A stretch of 64,000 nt of DNA, taken from the NCBI GenBank assembly GCA_021531385.1, contig JAFBIR010000016.1:1-64000 (forward strand). The letters run 5' to 3'. Under the pieces are notes generated by a model. That model saw nothing but the letters and a program-made list of their open reading frames with translations. It was not told the origin of the DNA and ran no database searches. Below, piece after piece: positions 10,126 through 17,509 of the stretch. A program made the position numbers and the translations under genes. Positions within the stretch are counted from its first letter, which is position 1. The number at the start of each line of letters is the position of its first letter. The stretch comes from Parabacteroides distasonis. Lineage in GTDB: Bacteria; Bacteroidota; Bacteroidia; Bacteroidales; Tannerellaceae.

Positions 10126-11019
10126 TTACTTCACCTTGATGTGATCAAAACCATTGCCATAGACACCGATCACGGCGCTTTGGGAGACAAACGCATCGGG
10201 ATCAATATCGTTGATGATGCGGAAAATGGTCGTAGATTGCCGACGCTTAGCCAAGACAAACATCATCGGTTGCTCTTGTCCTGTATAAAATCCTTTTGCG
10301 TCAATCAGCGTCACGCCACGGTGCAAGGCGTTGATCTCTTTCGCTATTTCCTGATATTTCTTAGAGATAATGAAGAATTGAACCGATTGCCGACTGCCAT
10401 TCACCACCTGATCTAACATGAAGCTACAGACAAAGAGCGTCACAAAACCATAGAGCACCTTCTCCCAATCTTGCAGCACCAAATAGCTGGAAGAGATGAT
10501 GATCAGGTCGCACATCATGATGACACGCCCCAACGTGATGTCACGATACTTATTGATAATCGCTGCGATGATATCGGTTCCTCCCGTACTACCATTGCTG
10601 GTAAAGGCGATACCGATGCCTATACCACACAAGGTGGCACCCAACACACACGCCATGAAGGGTTGATCAGCCAACAGATGGGTTCCCTCCGCTAATTTTT
10701 GGATGATAGAAAGGAAAAAAGTCAAGGTAAAGACAGCAAAGATCGTCTTGATACAGAACTTGAACCCCAAAATACGCAGGGCCAATGCCAACAGTACCGC
10801 ATTGATCACAAAATAGGTATATTGCACCGGAATGCCCATTGCCCAATAAACAATAGAAGAGATACCCGGAACACCCCCCGAAGTGATGTCATTCGGCAAC
10901 AAGAAGACCGTCCATCCTATACCATAGAAGATCAATCCTATGGCAATCATCAGATAATCCTTTAGCTCTCGCAACCAAATCGCCTGCGAGAGAGACAATA
11001 AATTCGCACTCATATACAC
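10126..11019 (-). CDS. YitT family membrane protein (DUF161 + DUF2179), copy 2
   Basis: A 297-residue paralogue of the gene at 6896-7774. It shares the hydrophobic N-terminal two thirds, the signature [37 protein letters not shown], and the C-terminal DUF2179 domain ending in IGVYGNGFDHIKVK. It lies 17 bases downstream of nadA on the same strand and is probably co-transcribed with it. The two copies, 3 kb apart in opposite orientation, look like an old duplication. Function unknown. Confidence 0.92.
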   Translation of the reverse strand: MYMSANLLSLSQAIWLRELKDYLMIAIGLIFYGIGWTVFLLPNDITSGGVPGISSIVYWAMGIPVQYTYFVINAVLLALALRILGFKFCIKTIFAVFTLTFFLSIIQKLAEGTHLLADQPFMACVLGATLCGIGIGIAFTSNGSTGGTDIIAAIINKYRDITLGRVIMMCDLIIISSSYLVLQDWEKVLYGFVTLFVCSFMLDQVVNGSRQSVQFFIISKKYQEIAKEINALHRGVTLIDAKGFYTGQEQPMMFVLAKRRQSTTIFRIINDIDPDAFVSQSAVIGVYGNGFDHIKVK

Positions 11020-11036
11020 TTTTTCTTCTGCTTCTT

Positions 11037-12023
11037 TTAAAGCCCTAACTTCGCTGAGATCTCCAGCATCTTGCGAATCGGTTTGATCGCCTTCTGCTGT
11101 ACCGCCTCATCCACGAAGATCTCGGGAAGCTCATATTTCAAGCAATTATAGAGCTTCTCCATCGTGTTCAAGCGCATGAAGTTGCACTCGTTGCAAGCAC
11201 AGGTGCTGTCGTTGGGAGGAGCGGGAATAAACTCCTTCTCCGGACTCTGCTTGCGCATCTCATGAATCACACCACTCTCTGTCGCTACAATAAACTGTTT
11301 CTTCTCCGATTTGATGGTATGTTTCAAGAGCGCTGCCGTAGAACCTACAAAGTCGGAAATCTCGATGATCGGTCGTTTGCACTCCGGATGGGTGATCACC
11401 TCCGCCTCGGGATATTCCTTTTTCAAGGAGAGAATCTTCTCTAACGAGAATTGCTCATGCACATGGCAAGCCCCATTCCAAAGCAACATGTTTCGACCCG
11501 TGATGCTGTTGATGTAATTACCTAAGTTACGATCCGGTCCGAAGATCATCGGTGTTCCCTCAGGGAAGCTCTCTACGATCTGACGGGCATTGGTAGAGGT
11601 CACTACCACATCGGTCACCGCTTTCACAGCTGCCGTTGTGTTCACGTAGGAGACAACCGTATGCCCCGGATGCTCTTTCACGAAAGCCGCAAACTCCTCC
11701 GCCGGACAGCTATCTGCCAAAGAGCAACCGGCATTCAAGTCGGGCACCAACACCTTCTTGTCCGGACACAAAATCTTAGCGGTCTCACCCATGAAATGAA
11801 CGCCACAAAGCACGATAATATCGGCTGTCGTCTTGGCTGCCCATTGTGCCAATGCCAAGCTGTCGCCCACATAATCGGCAATGTCTTGTATATCGCCTGT
11901 TTGATAGTAATGCGCCAAGATCACCGCATTCTTCTCTTTGCGCAACTGATCGATCGCCTGCTTCAAATTTACATCTTTTGGAACGGGTACATCCATATAC
12001 CCTATTGACTGGTTCTTTTCCAT
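11037..12023 (-). CDS. nadA: Quinolinate synthase
   Basis: A [4Fe-4S] enzyme that condenses iminoaspartate with dihydroxyacetone phosphate to quinolinate, the first committed intermediate of NAD made from aspartate. The protein has 328 residues from the ATG at 12023. It begins with AVILAHYYQTGDIQDIADYVGDSLALAQWAA, the family signature. The three cluster cysteines are found in VLCGVHFMGE, THPECKRPI and CACNECNFM. An earlier in-frame ATG at 12128 is rejected because it lies upstream of the promoter at 12072-12101. nadB and nadC are not in the window. The yitT copy 2 gene follows closely. Confidence 0.97.
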   Translation of the reverse strand: MEKNQSIGYMDVPVPKDVNLKQAIDQLRKEKNAVILAHYYQTGDIQDIADYVGDSLALAQWAAKTTADIIVLCGVHFMGETAKILCPDKKVLVPDLNAGCSLADSCPAEEFAAFVKEHPGHTVVSYVNTTAAVKAVTDVVVTSTNARQIVESFPEGTPMIFGPDRNLGNYINSITGRNMLLWNGACHVHEQFSLEKILSLKKEYPEAEVITHPECKRPIIEISDFVGSTAALLKHTIKSEKKQFIVATESGVIHEMRKQSPEKEFIPAPPNDSTCACNECNFMRLNTMEKLYNCLKYELPEIFVDEAVQQKAIKPIRKMLEISAKLGL

Positions 12024-12071
12024 AACCTTCACTTTTTGATTGTTGTTAGCACGGTTGTTATCCGCACGGCG

Positions 12072-12101
12072 CGAAGGTATAAACTTTCCTTGGGATACAA
12101 A
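12072..12101 (-). promoter_or_regulatory. Promoter of nadA
   Basis: On the minus strand TTTG (complement of 12098-12101), an 18-base spacer, then TACCTTCG (complement of 12072-12079), which differs from TAnnTTTG at one position. The start codon lies about 49 bases further on. Confidence 0.5.
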
Positions 12102-12118
12102 ACAGTTCTTTTCCCCCG

Positions 12119-12558
12119 TTTTCCACACATCATAATATATAAGGTTTTATTTATTCTCTCTCTTTAATTAGAAAATAAGATGTATATAATGGGGTGTTGA
12201 AACCGTTAAAAGTTTTTGGAACGAAAGTTTGCCTATCAACTTATTAAGATAAAAGGAACAGTTTTCAATAAGAAAGGAACAAGTGAGTCCGTTTGAAATG
12301 GGTTTGTTTTCCTTGGGTTAGCCGTTTTATACTCATTTGGCTGTGAATTGTTGAAAAGGAGATTTGTGGAAAAAATAGGATAGTCAAAGGGGGGTAGATT
12401 GGTGTAAAACCGATGTTGAAACGAGGTCTCAAAGAAAAAGCTTATTTATTTGGAGGAAAAGAGAAGGGGGATGTATGGACGATTTTCTGGATTCTGCAAG
12501 TTTTATTTTTCATTTTCTATTCACGACTTATCCAACGCTTTTCAACCGGGTTTCAACG
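12119..12558. other. AT-rich intergenic region with clustered DnaA-box-like 9-mers (candidate oriC)
   Basis: The gap between nadA and the TrmH gene (12024-12595, 572 bases) has no convincing gene. It holds TTTTCCACA at 12119, and on the other strand GTTTCAACA (12195-12203), TTTTCAACA (12349-12357), TTTTCCACA (12365-12373) and GTTTCAACA (12414-12422). It then has TTATCCAAC (12528), TTTTCAACC (12539) and GTTTCAACG (12550) on the plus strand. These resemble the DnaA box TTATCCACA with zero to three changes. A very AT-rich stretch (12131-12190) lies beside the first box. The flanking genes diverge. This is pattern reading only; the region could be an ordinary long leader. Confidence 0.3.
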
Positions 12559-12567
12559 GATATTGAT

Positions 12568-12575
12568 TACTTTTG
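12568..12575 (+). promoter_or_regulatory. -7 box upstream of the TrmH-family gene
   Basis: TACTTTTG lies 20 bases before the ATG at 12596. It supports that ATG over an upstream in-frame ATG at 12413. Confidence 0.5.
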
Positions 12576-12595
12576 CGGACAAAGAAAATGAAACA

Positions 12596-13126
12596 ATGAG
12601 AAAATTAAAAGTAACGGAGTTGAACCGGTTGACACCGGAGGCGTTCAAGGCCTGCGAGAAGATTCCCTTGATAGTTGTGCTTGACCATGTGCGCAGTTTG
12701 AACAATGTAGGTTCTGTCTTCCGTACGGCTGATGCCTTCCGAGTAGAGGCGATTTATTTGTGTGGAATCACCGCTTGTCCACCCAACGCAGAGATTCACA
12801 AGACCGCTTTAGGAGCGGAAGATAGTGTGAATTGGCAGTATTTCAACAATACACAGGAGGCTGTTGAAAAGTTGCATGAGGCGGGTTATACCGTCTGCGC
12901 CGTGGAGCAGGCAGAAGGGAGTGTGATGTTAGATAAGTTGCAGTTAGACAAACAAAAGAAATATGCTATCATCATGGGTAATGAGGTGAAAGGTGTACAG
13001 CAGGAGGTAGTGGATAGTTGTGACTTATGTGTTGAAATCCCCCAATATGGCACGAAGCATTCGTTGAATGTCTCGGTGACGACAGGCATTGTGATTTGGG
13101 ATTTCTTTAAACAATTATCAGATTAA
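12596..13126 (+). CDS. TrmH/SpoU-family RNA 2'-O-methyltransferase
   Basis: A SAM-dependent RNA ribose methyltransferase of the SPOUT class, 176 residues. The three SpoU motifs are present: motif 1 in DHVRSLNNVGSVFRTADAF (Asn and Arg conserved), motif 2 in AIIMGNEVKGV, and motif 3 in IPQYGTKHSLNVSVTTGIV. There is no extra N-terminal RNA-binding domain, so it is the minimal form, most like tRNA (cytidine/uridine/guanosine) 2'-O-methyltransferases. The target nucleotide cannot be told. The frame stays open upstream to 12413, but that extension is non-family and hydrophobic, and a -7 box lies within it. Its 3' end overlaps that of the convergent DUF4294 gene by nine bases. Confidence 0.9.
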   Translation: MRKLKVTELNRLTPEAFKACEKIPLIVVLDHVRSLNNVGSVFRTADAFRVEAIYLCGITACPPNAEIHKTALGAEDSVNWQYFNNTQEAVEKLHEAGYTVCAVEQAEGSVMLDKLQLDKQKKYAIIMGNEVKGVQQEVVDSCDLCVEIPQYGTKHSLNVSVTTGIVIWDFFKQLSD

Positions 13127-13720
13127 CCCATTCTCAACAAGCACCACCACCCGTTCGGTCTGGGCATCTTTTCCTTTAGGGTCATATTCAGATTTGAGGC
13201 TGGCCCCAAACATACCGGCAAAGATGTTCCAGAAGCCGGCACGGAAGGGGCCTAAAAAGGCTTTCGCTAAGTTGTAAGCCGATTGGTTACACTCCCTATC
13301 TACCAGTTTGATAAGCAGTTTGCCCTGTGAGAGAGTCATCTTTTTCAACTCCGGTTTATACTGTTCAAACAATTCCTTTTCCATCCGTTTCAGGTGTGCT
13401 CGTTGCTCCTTCTCGGTAGGTAAAGTCTCTATATACTCGTAGGTCTCTATCAAGGTCTCATAGATCAATTTGGCGTAAGGTAGTGTGCGTTTCACATCCC
13501 TTACCAACTTATTGTATTGATATTGTTGCCTTTTGTTCTTGAATTTAACCGGTGGATAAACATAAACCTCACGCAAGTTGACTACTGGCACAGTATCTCC
13601 ATTCACCACCTGTGCCCGTTGATAACCTTCTGGAACAATGTTGGTTTTTACAGTTTGTGCTTCAGCGAAGAGCGATCCGCAGAGAAACAGTCCTACATAT
13701 ATATGTTTTTTCCACATCAT
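13118..13720 (-). CDS. DUF4294 domain protein, exported
   Basis: A protein of about 200 residues with an N-terminal signal peptide (hydrophobic YVGLFLCGSLFAEAQ), followed by the DUF4294 signature: VVNLREVYVYPP, RDVKRTLPYAKL, then LTSQG-like MTLSQGKLLIKLVDRECNQSAYNLAK and LGPFRAGFWNIFAGMFGASLKSEYDPKGKD. The family is confined to Bacteroidota and its function is unknown. The start is ATG 13720 or the adjacent ATG 13717. An in-frame TTG at 13729 sits inside the -7 box and is rejected. The mRNA leader must be extremely short, so the gene may be leaderless. Confidence 0.88.
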   Translation of the reverse strand: MMWKKHIYVGLFLCGSLFAEAQTVKTNIVPEGYQRAQVVNGDTVPVVNLREVYVYPPVKFKNKRQQYQYNKLVRDVKRTLPYAKLIYETLIETYEYIETLPTEKEQRAHLKRMEKELFEQYKPELKKMTLSQGKLLIKLVDRECNQSAYNLAKAFLGPFRAGFWNIFAGMFGASLKSEYDPKGKDAQTERVVVLVENGLI

Positions 13721-13726
13721 CTGGTG

Positions 13727-13734
13727 CAAAAATA
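13727..13734 (-). promoter_or_regulatory. -7 box of the DUF4294 gene, almost touching the start codon
   Basis: TATTTTTG on the minus strand. Its last base is only six bases before the ATG at 13720, so transcription would begin at or within a few bases of the start codon. Confidence 0.5.
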
Positions 13735-13757
13735 GAAAGAGTATGGCATATAAACCC

Positions 13758-13765
13758 TATCTTTG
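13758..13765 (+). promoter_or_regulatory. -7 box of the outer-membrane protein gene
   Basis: TATCTTTG on the plus strand, 30 bases before the ATG at 13796. An in-frame TTG at 13763 lies within it and is not the start. Confidence 0.5.
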
Positions 13766-13795
13766 CAGCAATTAACGACTAAAACAGACTTAACT

Positions 13796-14605
13796 ATGAA
13801 ACGCTTTGGTTGTTTCCTCTTAGCGGGAAATCTTTTTTGGGCGGCATACGGAGCAGATCACCTACGAGCACCGGATATGCGTAGTGTGGGTATGGGTGGT
13901 AACGAGGTCACGCAAGCAGCCCTTTTCAATCCTGCCTTGATCGCTTTTCAACCGCAGAAATCCATTCATTTGAATTATATCAACCGATACCTGTTGAAAG
14001 AGTTGGGCACTTTCTCGGGCAGCTGTTATTTGCCTAATCGTTGGCTCTCTACCGGATTGGATCTCTCGGCTTTTGGTTATGAGGAGTACAAAGAGTTGAT
14101 GGTGAGACTTTCGGTGGCAAAAGCGTTGGGAGAACGATGGAGTCTTGGGGTAGCTTTTCATTATAGTTTCTTGCAAACCGAACTGTTGGAGCAGCCGCAA
14201 GGAAGGATAGCTACGGATGTGGGTATCTTGTTCAAACCTATGGATAATCTGTGTATAGGATTGTTGACAACTAATCTACCTGCTGTGATAGTTGGTGATA
14301 AGCAATTGGAAATAGCTGATTTTGAATCCTATTTGGTACAGTTTGGTTTCCACTGGTTGTTTATGAACAATTTGTTGATTACAGGGAGTATTTCCGTCGA
14401 TGAACGACATAAACCGATGGGTAGTTTGGGGATGGAATACACCCCTTTTACTACCTTTTTCTTGCGGGCAGGTGTGCAATCAGCCCCTTTGCTTCCCTCC
14501 ATTGGAGTAGGTTATCGCTTGCGTCAGTTCATGATAGATACAGCAGCCATCTATCACCGAACGTTAGGGATGAGTGTGGGGATTGGTCTCTCCTATTTCT
14601 TTTAA
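13796..14605 (+). CDS. PorV/PorQ-like outer-membrane beta-barrel protein
   Basis: A 269-residue protein with a signal peptide (KRFGCFLLAGNLFWAAYGA) followed by a pattern typical of PorV/PorQ/UPF0164 barrels: LRAPDMRSVGMGGNEVTQAALFNPALIAF near the N-terminus, then alternating amphipathic strands ending in Phe (LSYFF). PorV and PorQ proteins work with the type IX secretion system. Whether this member does is not shown by the sequence. It is 18 bases upstream of another predicted outer-membrane barrel gene and probably co-transcribed with it. Other FadL-like transport roles are possible. Confidence 0.7.
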   Translation: MKRFGCFLLAGNLFWAAYGADHLRAPDMRSVGMGGNEVTQAALFNPALIAFQPQKSIHLNYINRYLLKELGTFSGSCYLPNRWLSTGLDLSAFGYEEYKELMVRLSVAKALGERWSLGVAFHYSFLQTELLEQPQGRIATDVGILFKPMDNLCIGLLTTNLPAVIVGDKQLEIADFESYLVQFGFHWLFMNNLLITGSISVDERHKPMGSLGMEYTPFTTFFLRAGVQSAPLLPSIGVGYRLRQFMIDTAAIYHRTLGMSVGIGLSYFF

Positions 14606-14623
14606 TCCGTAAATGTTGAAGCG

Positions 14624-16681
14624 ATGAAAAGTAAGTTGATAATAATGTGCATAAGTTGTTTACTTAATGTGCATATACTTTGTAGTCAGCATTATAAAAT
14701 GGTTGATAACTGGAAGGAATATGTGGAGGAATTGGCTGCGGAAACCGATCAACAGGAACAGATCGAGGCCCTTTATGCCGATCTTTCCTACCTTTCTGAA
14801 CATCCGTTGGATCTGAATCACCTGACCCAAGAACAGCTGAAGCGACTGCCTTTCCTTTCTGACCGACAGATAGAGGAGTTGTTGGCTTATCCGAAGCGAT
14901 ATGGGAAAATGGTCAGTATTTATGAGTTAAAGCAGATCGAAGCCTTGGATTGGGCCACCTTATCGCTCCTGCTTCCCTTCGTGACTATTGGTGAAAATCA
15001 AGTTGAAAAATGGCCATTAACGGTTAGTAACCTGTTTAATTATGGAGAGAATGAATTGTTAATCAGGTATGACCAATGTTTTCAACAAAAAAGCGGGTAT
15101 GGTGAATTATCCGATAGCATTTTGCAACGTTATCCCAATCGGCATTATTTAGGAGAACCCTTTTATCACTCCTTGCGTTATGCTTACACGTTTGATGATC
15201 GGCTTCAACTGGGATTCGTAGCGGAAAAAGATGCGGGAGAACCTTTTGCCAAGCCGATACATAAAGGCTATGATTCTTATTCCGCCCATCTTTTTCTGAA
15301 AGATATGAACCGGTTGAAAAGTTTGGCGATCGGGGATTATAAAGTCTCTTTCGGACAAGGTTTAGCGATCAGTCATGAATTTACCTTGAGTCGGTCGGCC
15401 ACAGTCACCCAGATCGAACGTCGTTCACAAGGATTTCGTAGGCATTATTCCACCAATGAGCAGGATTTCTTCCGGGGGGCTGCCCTTACATTGGCTTTGG
15501 GCAACTGGGAGCTAAGCGGTTTCTATTCCTATCGCAAAATGGATGCGGCTGTGGATAGTTTGACCTTTCCCTCGTTGAAAACAGATGGGTTGCATCGGTT
15601 GCCTCGGGATTGGGAGAAACGACGAACCGTGCCTTTGCAAAGTTATGGTGGACATCTGCAATGGGCGACTTCGATGGCTCGCATTGGAGTGACCGCTTTG
15701 GGATATTCATTCGGGCGTTATCAACTCCAACCGGTGGATAAACCTTACAGTCGTTTTTACCTCAGCGGTTCACACCATTTCAACATCAGTGTGGATTATC
15801 TGTTAAGAACTGGTGGATTGAAATTTTTTGGAGAGACAGCCATGGATAAGCAAAAAGCATTAGCTACATTGAACAACTTGCAGTGGACACCTGCCTCCTA
15901 CTTCACGCTGTTGTTGTCGCATCGCTATTATGACAAACGTTATCAAGCCCTCTTTGGGAATGCCTTCCGGCAAGGTTCTACGGTGCAGAATGAACAGGGT
16001 TTTTACATGGGGTTGCAGTTTACCCCTCTTCCCTATTGGAAAATAGCGCTCTATGGCGATTGGTTTCGCTTTCCTTGGTTGAAATATGGAGTGGATGCCC
16101 CCTCGTCAGGTGTGGAATATATGGCGGAAGTGGATTATACCCCCAATGCGGTTTTCTCTACCTACTTACGTTATAAGTATCGGGAGAAAGAAAAGAATCA
16201 AACCGCAAAGGAGAACAACCTAACCACTCTTGTTCCCTATCAACAACATCGCTTGCGTTATCAACTGGTTTTCCGGCCGGGCGATTGGGTGTTGAAAACA
16301 GCGGTGGATGGGGTGATTTATCAAGAGTTGAACGAAGCGGACAGCAAGGGTTATCAGTGTTCGCAAAGTGTGGCATGGCGACCTAACAAGATTCCCTTCG
16401 GGGTGGATAGCTATTTCGCTTGGTTTCACACGGACGATTATGACAGTCGGGTCAGCTCCTACGAGAAGAATATCTTGTATGCTTTCCAGATGCCCACGTT
16501 TTATGGGAAGGGGTTTCGCTTGGCGCTAACCGTAAGTTTAGACCTTGGAAAACGGCTTTCCTTGTTCGCTAAACTGGCACATACCCACTATTTGGATCGG
16601 GATCAAATTGGTTCTGACACGGAACAGATCGAAGGATCGAATAAAACTGATCTCTATGCGTTGCTTCGATGGAAATTTTAA
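14624..16681 (+). CDS. Helix-hairpin-helix plus outer-membrane barrel protein
   Basis: A 685-residue exported protein with a signal peptide (KLIIMCISCLLNVHILC). It has an unusual combination: an N-terminal ComEA-like helix-hairpin-helix part (about 45-125: LDLNHLTQEQLKRLPFLSDRQIEELLAY, then SIYELKQIEALDWATLSLLLPF), followed by about 500 residues of amphipathic beta strands ending in LYALLRWKF, like an outer-membrane barrel. Such proteins are widespread in Bacteroidota and annotated as helix-hairpin-helix proteins. Their role is unknown; DNA uptake has been suggested only by the domain. It follows the PorV/PorQ-like gene, so the two are likely one unit. Confidence 0.78.
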   Translation: MKSKLIIMCISCLLNVHILCSQHYKMVDNWKEYVEELAAETDQQEQIEALYADLSYLSEHPLDLNHLTQEQLKRLPFLSDRQIEELLAYPKRYGKMVSIYELKQIEALDWATLSLLLPFVTIGENQVEKWPLTVSNLFNYGENELLIRYDQCFQQKSGYGELSDSILQRYPNRHYLGEPFYHSLRYAYTFDDRLQLGFVAEKDAGEPFAKPIHKGYDSYSAHLFLKDMNRLKSLAIGDYKVSFGQGLAISHEFTLSRSATVTQIERRSQGFRRHYSTNEQDFFRGAALTLALGNWELSGFYSYRKMDAAVDSLTFPSLKTDGLHRLPRDWEKRRTVPLQSYGGHLQWATSMARIGVTALGYSFGRYQLQPVDKPYSRFYLSGSHHFNISVDYLLRTGGLKFFGETAMDKQKALATLNNLQWTPASYFTLLLSHRYYDKRYQALFGNAFRQGSTVQNEQGFYMGLQFTPLPYWKIALYGDWFRFPWLKYGVDAPSSGVEYMAEVDYTPNAVFSTYLRYKYREKEKNQTAKENNLTTLVPYQQHRLRYQLVFRPGDWVLKTAVDGVIYQELNEADSKGYQCSQSVAWRPNKIPFGVDSYFAWFHTDDYDSRVSSYEKNILYAFQMPTFYGKGFRLALTVSLDLGKRLSLFAKLAHTHYLDRDQIGSDTEQIEGSNKTDLYALLRWKF

Positions 16682-16691
16682 AGTAGCTTTG
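16660..16691 (+). promoter_or_regulatory. Promoter of the radical SAM gene, inside the previous gene's end
   Basis: GTTG (16660-16663), a 20-base spacer and TAGCTTTG (16684-16691). The -33 part lies in the last codons of the barrel gene. Confidence 0.6.
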
Positions 16692-16723
16692 CGGTTGTAA
16701 AAATTCATAGAAACAAATAGCGT

Positions 16724-17503
16724 ATGTCAACCATACTTTATGATCAAATCGTTTTCGGACCTATCCATAGTCGCCGGTTGGGCATCTCTTTGGGTATGAA
16801 TCTGCTGCCCACAGATGGAAAGGTTTGTTCATTTGATTGCCTCTATTGTGAGTGCGGTTTCAACAAGGATAGAAAGACGAATCACCGTATGCCAACCCGT
16901 GAAGAGGTACGAGAGGCACTTCGTGAGCGGCTTACCCGGATGCAGGCAGAGGGCATAGCTCCTGACGTGATCACCTTTGCGGGCAATGGGGAGCCCACTT
17001 TGCATCCCGATTTCGAGTCTATCATTGCGGATACGATAGCAACAAGGGATGCTTTCTTCCCGAAGGCAAAGATCGCCGTCCTGTCGAATGCGACGCAGCT
17101 GCACAAGGAATCAGTGGTTCGGGCGTTGAGCCGAGTAGAGGATAATATCTTGAAGTTTGATTCGATCTTGGATAGCCGCATTCAGCAGCTGGATCGTCCC
17201 AATCAACCCGGTTTCTGCTTCGCTCGCCTGTTAGAGCAGTTGAAGCAGTTCAAGGGAAATTTGATTATCCAGACGATGTTCCTCAAAGGGGAGTTCGAGG
17301 GGCAATCGGTCAATAACATGACTGAAGAGGAGGTCGCAGGTTGGCTTCAGGCATTGCGAGAGATCGCCCCTAAGCAGGTAATGATTTACACCATTGATCG
17401 GGAGACACCTGCGCAAGGCTTACTGAAAGCCACCCATGAGGAGCTGGATGGGATTGCTGAGCGAGCTCGAAAAGCTGGTTTTGACGTGACCGTTTCCTAT
17501 TGA
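16724..17503 (+). CDS. Radical SAM protein (COG0731-like)
   Basis: A 259-residue radical SAM enzyme. The cluster motif C-x3-C-x2-C is Cys35/Cys39/Cys42 (CSFDCLYC), preceded by FGPIHSRRLGISLGMNLLP, a run seen in the Fe-S oxidoreductase group COG0731 that includes wybutosine-type and related enzymes. A SAM-binding GNGEPTLHPDF follows near residue 90. There is no extra C-terminal iron-sulfur domain. The substrate is unknown. Its stop is six bases before the earliest possible start of the GH2 gene, but a functional link to that glycosidase is not evident. Confidence 0.88.
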   Translation: MSTILYDQIVFGPIHSRRLGISLGMNLLPTDGKVCSFDCLYCECGFNKDRKTNHRMPTREEVREALRERLTRMQAEGIAPDVITFAGNGEPTLHPDFESIIADTIATRDAFFPKAKIAVLSNATQLHKESVVRALSRVEDNILKFDSILDSRIQQLDRPNQPGFCFARLLEQLKQFKGNLIIQTMFLKGEFEGQSVNNMTEEEVAGWLQALREIAPKQVMIYTIDRETPAQGLLKATHEELDGIAERARKAGFDVTVSY

Positions 17504-17509
17504 TAGCCT

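Noticed and set aside
12413-12595. N-terminal extension of the TrmH-family protein
   Set aside because: The extension is not part of the family, and a -7 box (12568-12575) sits just before the later ATG.
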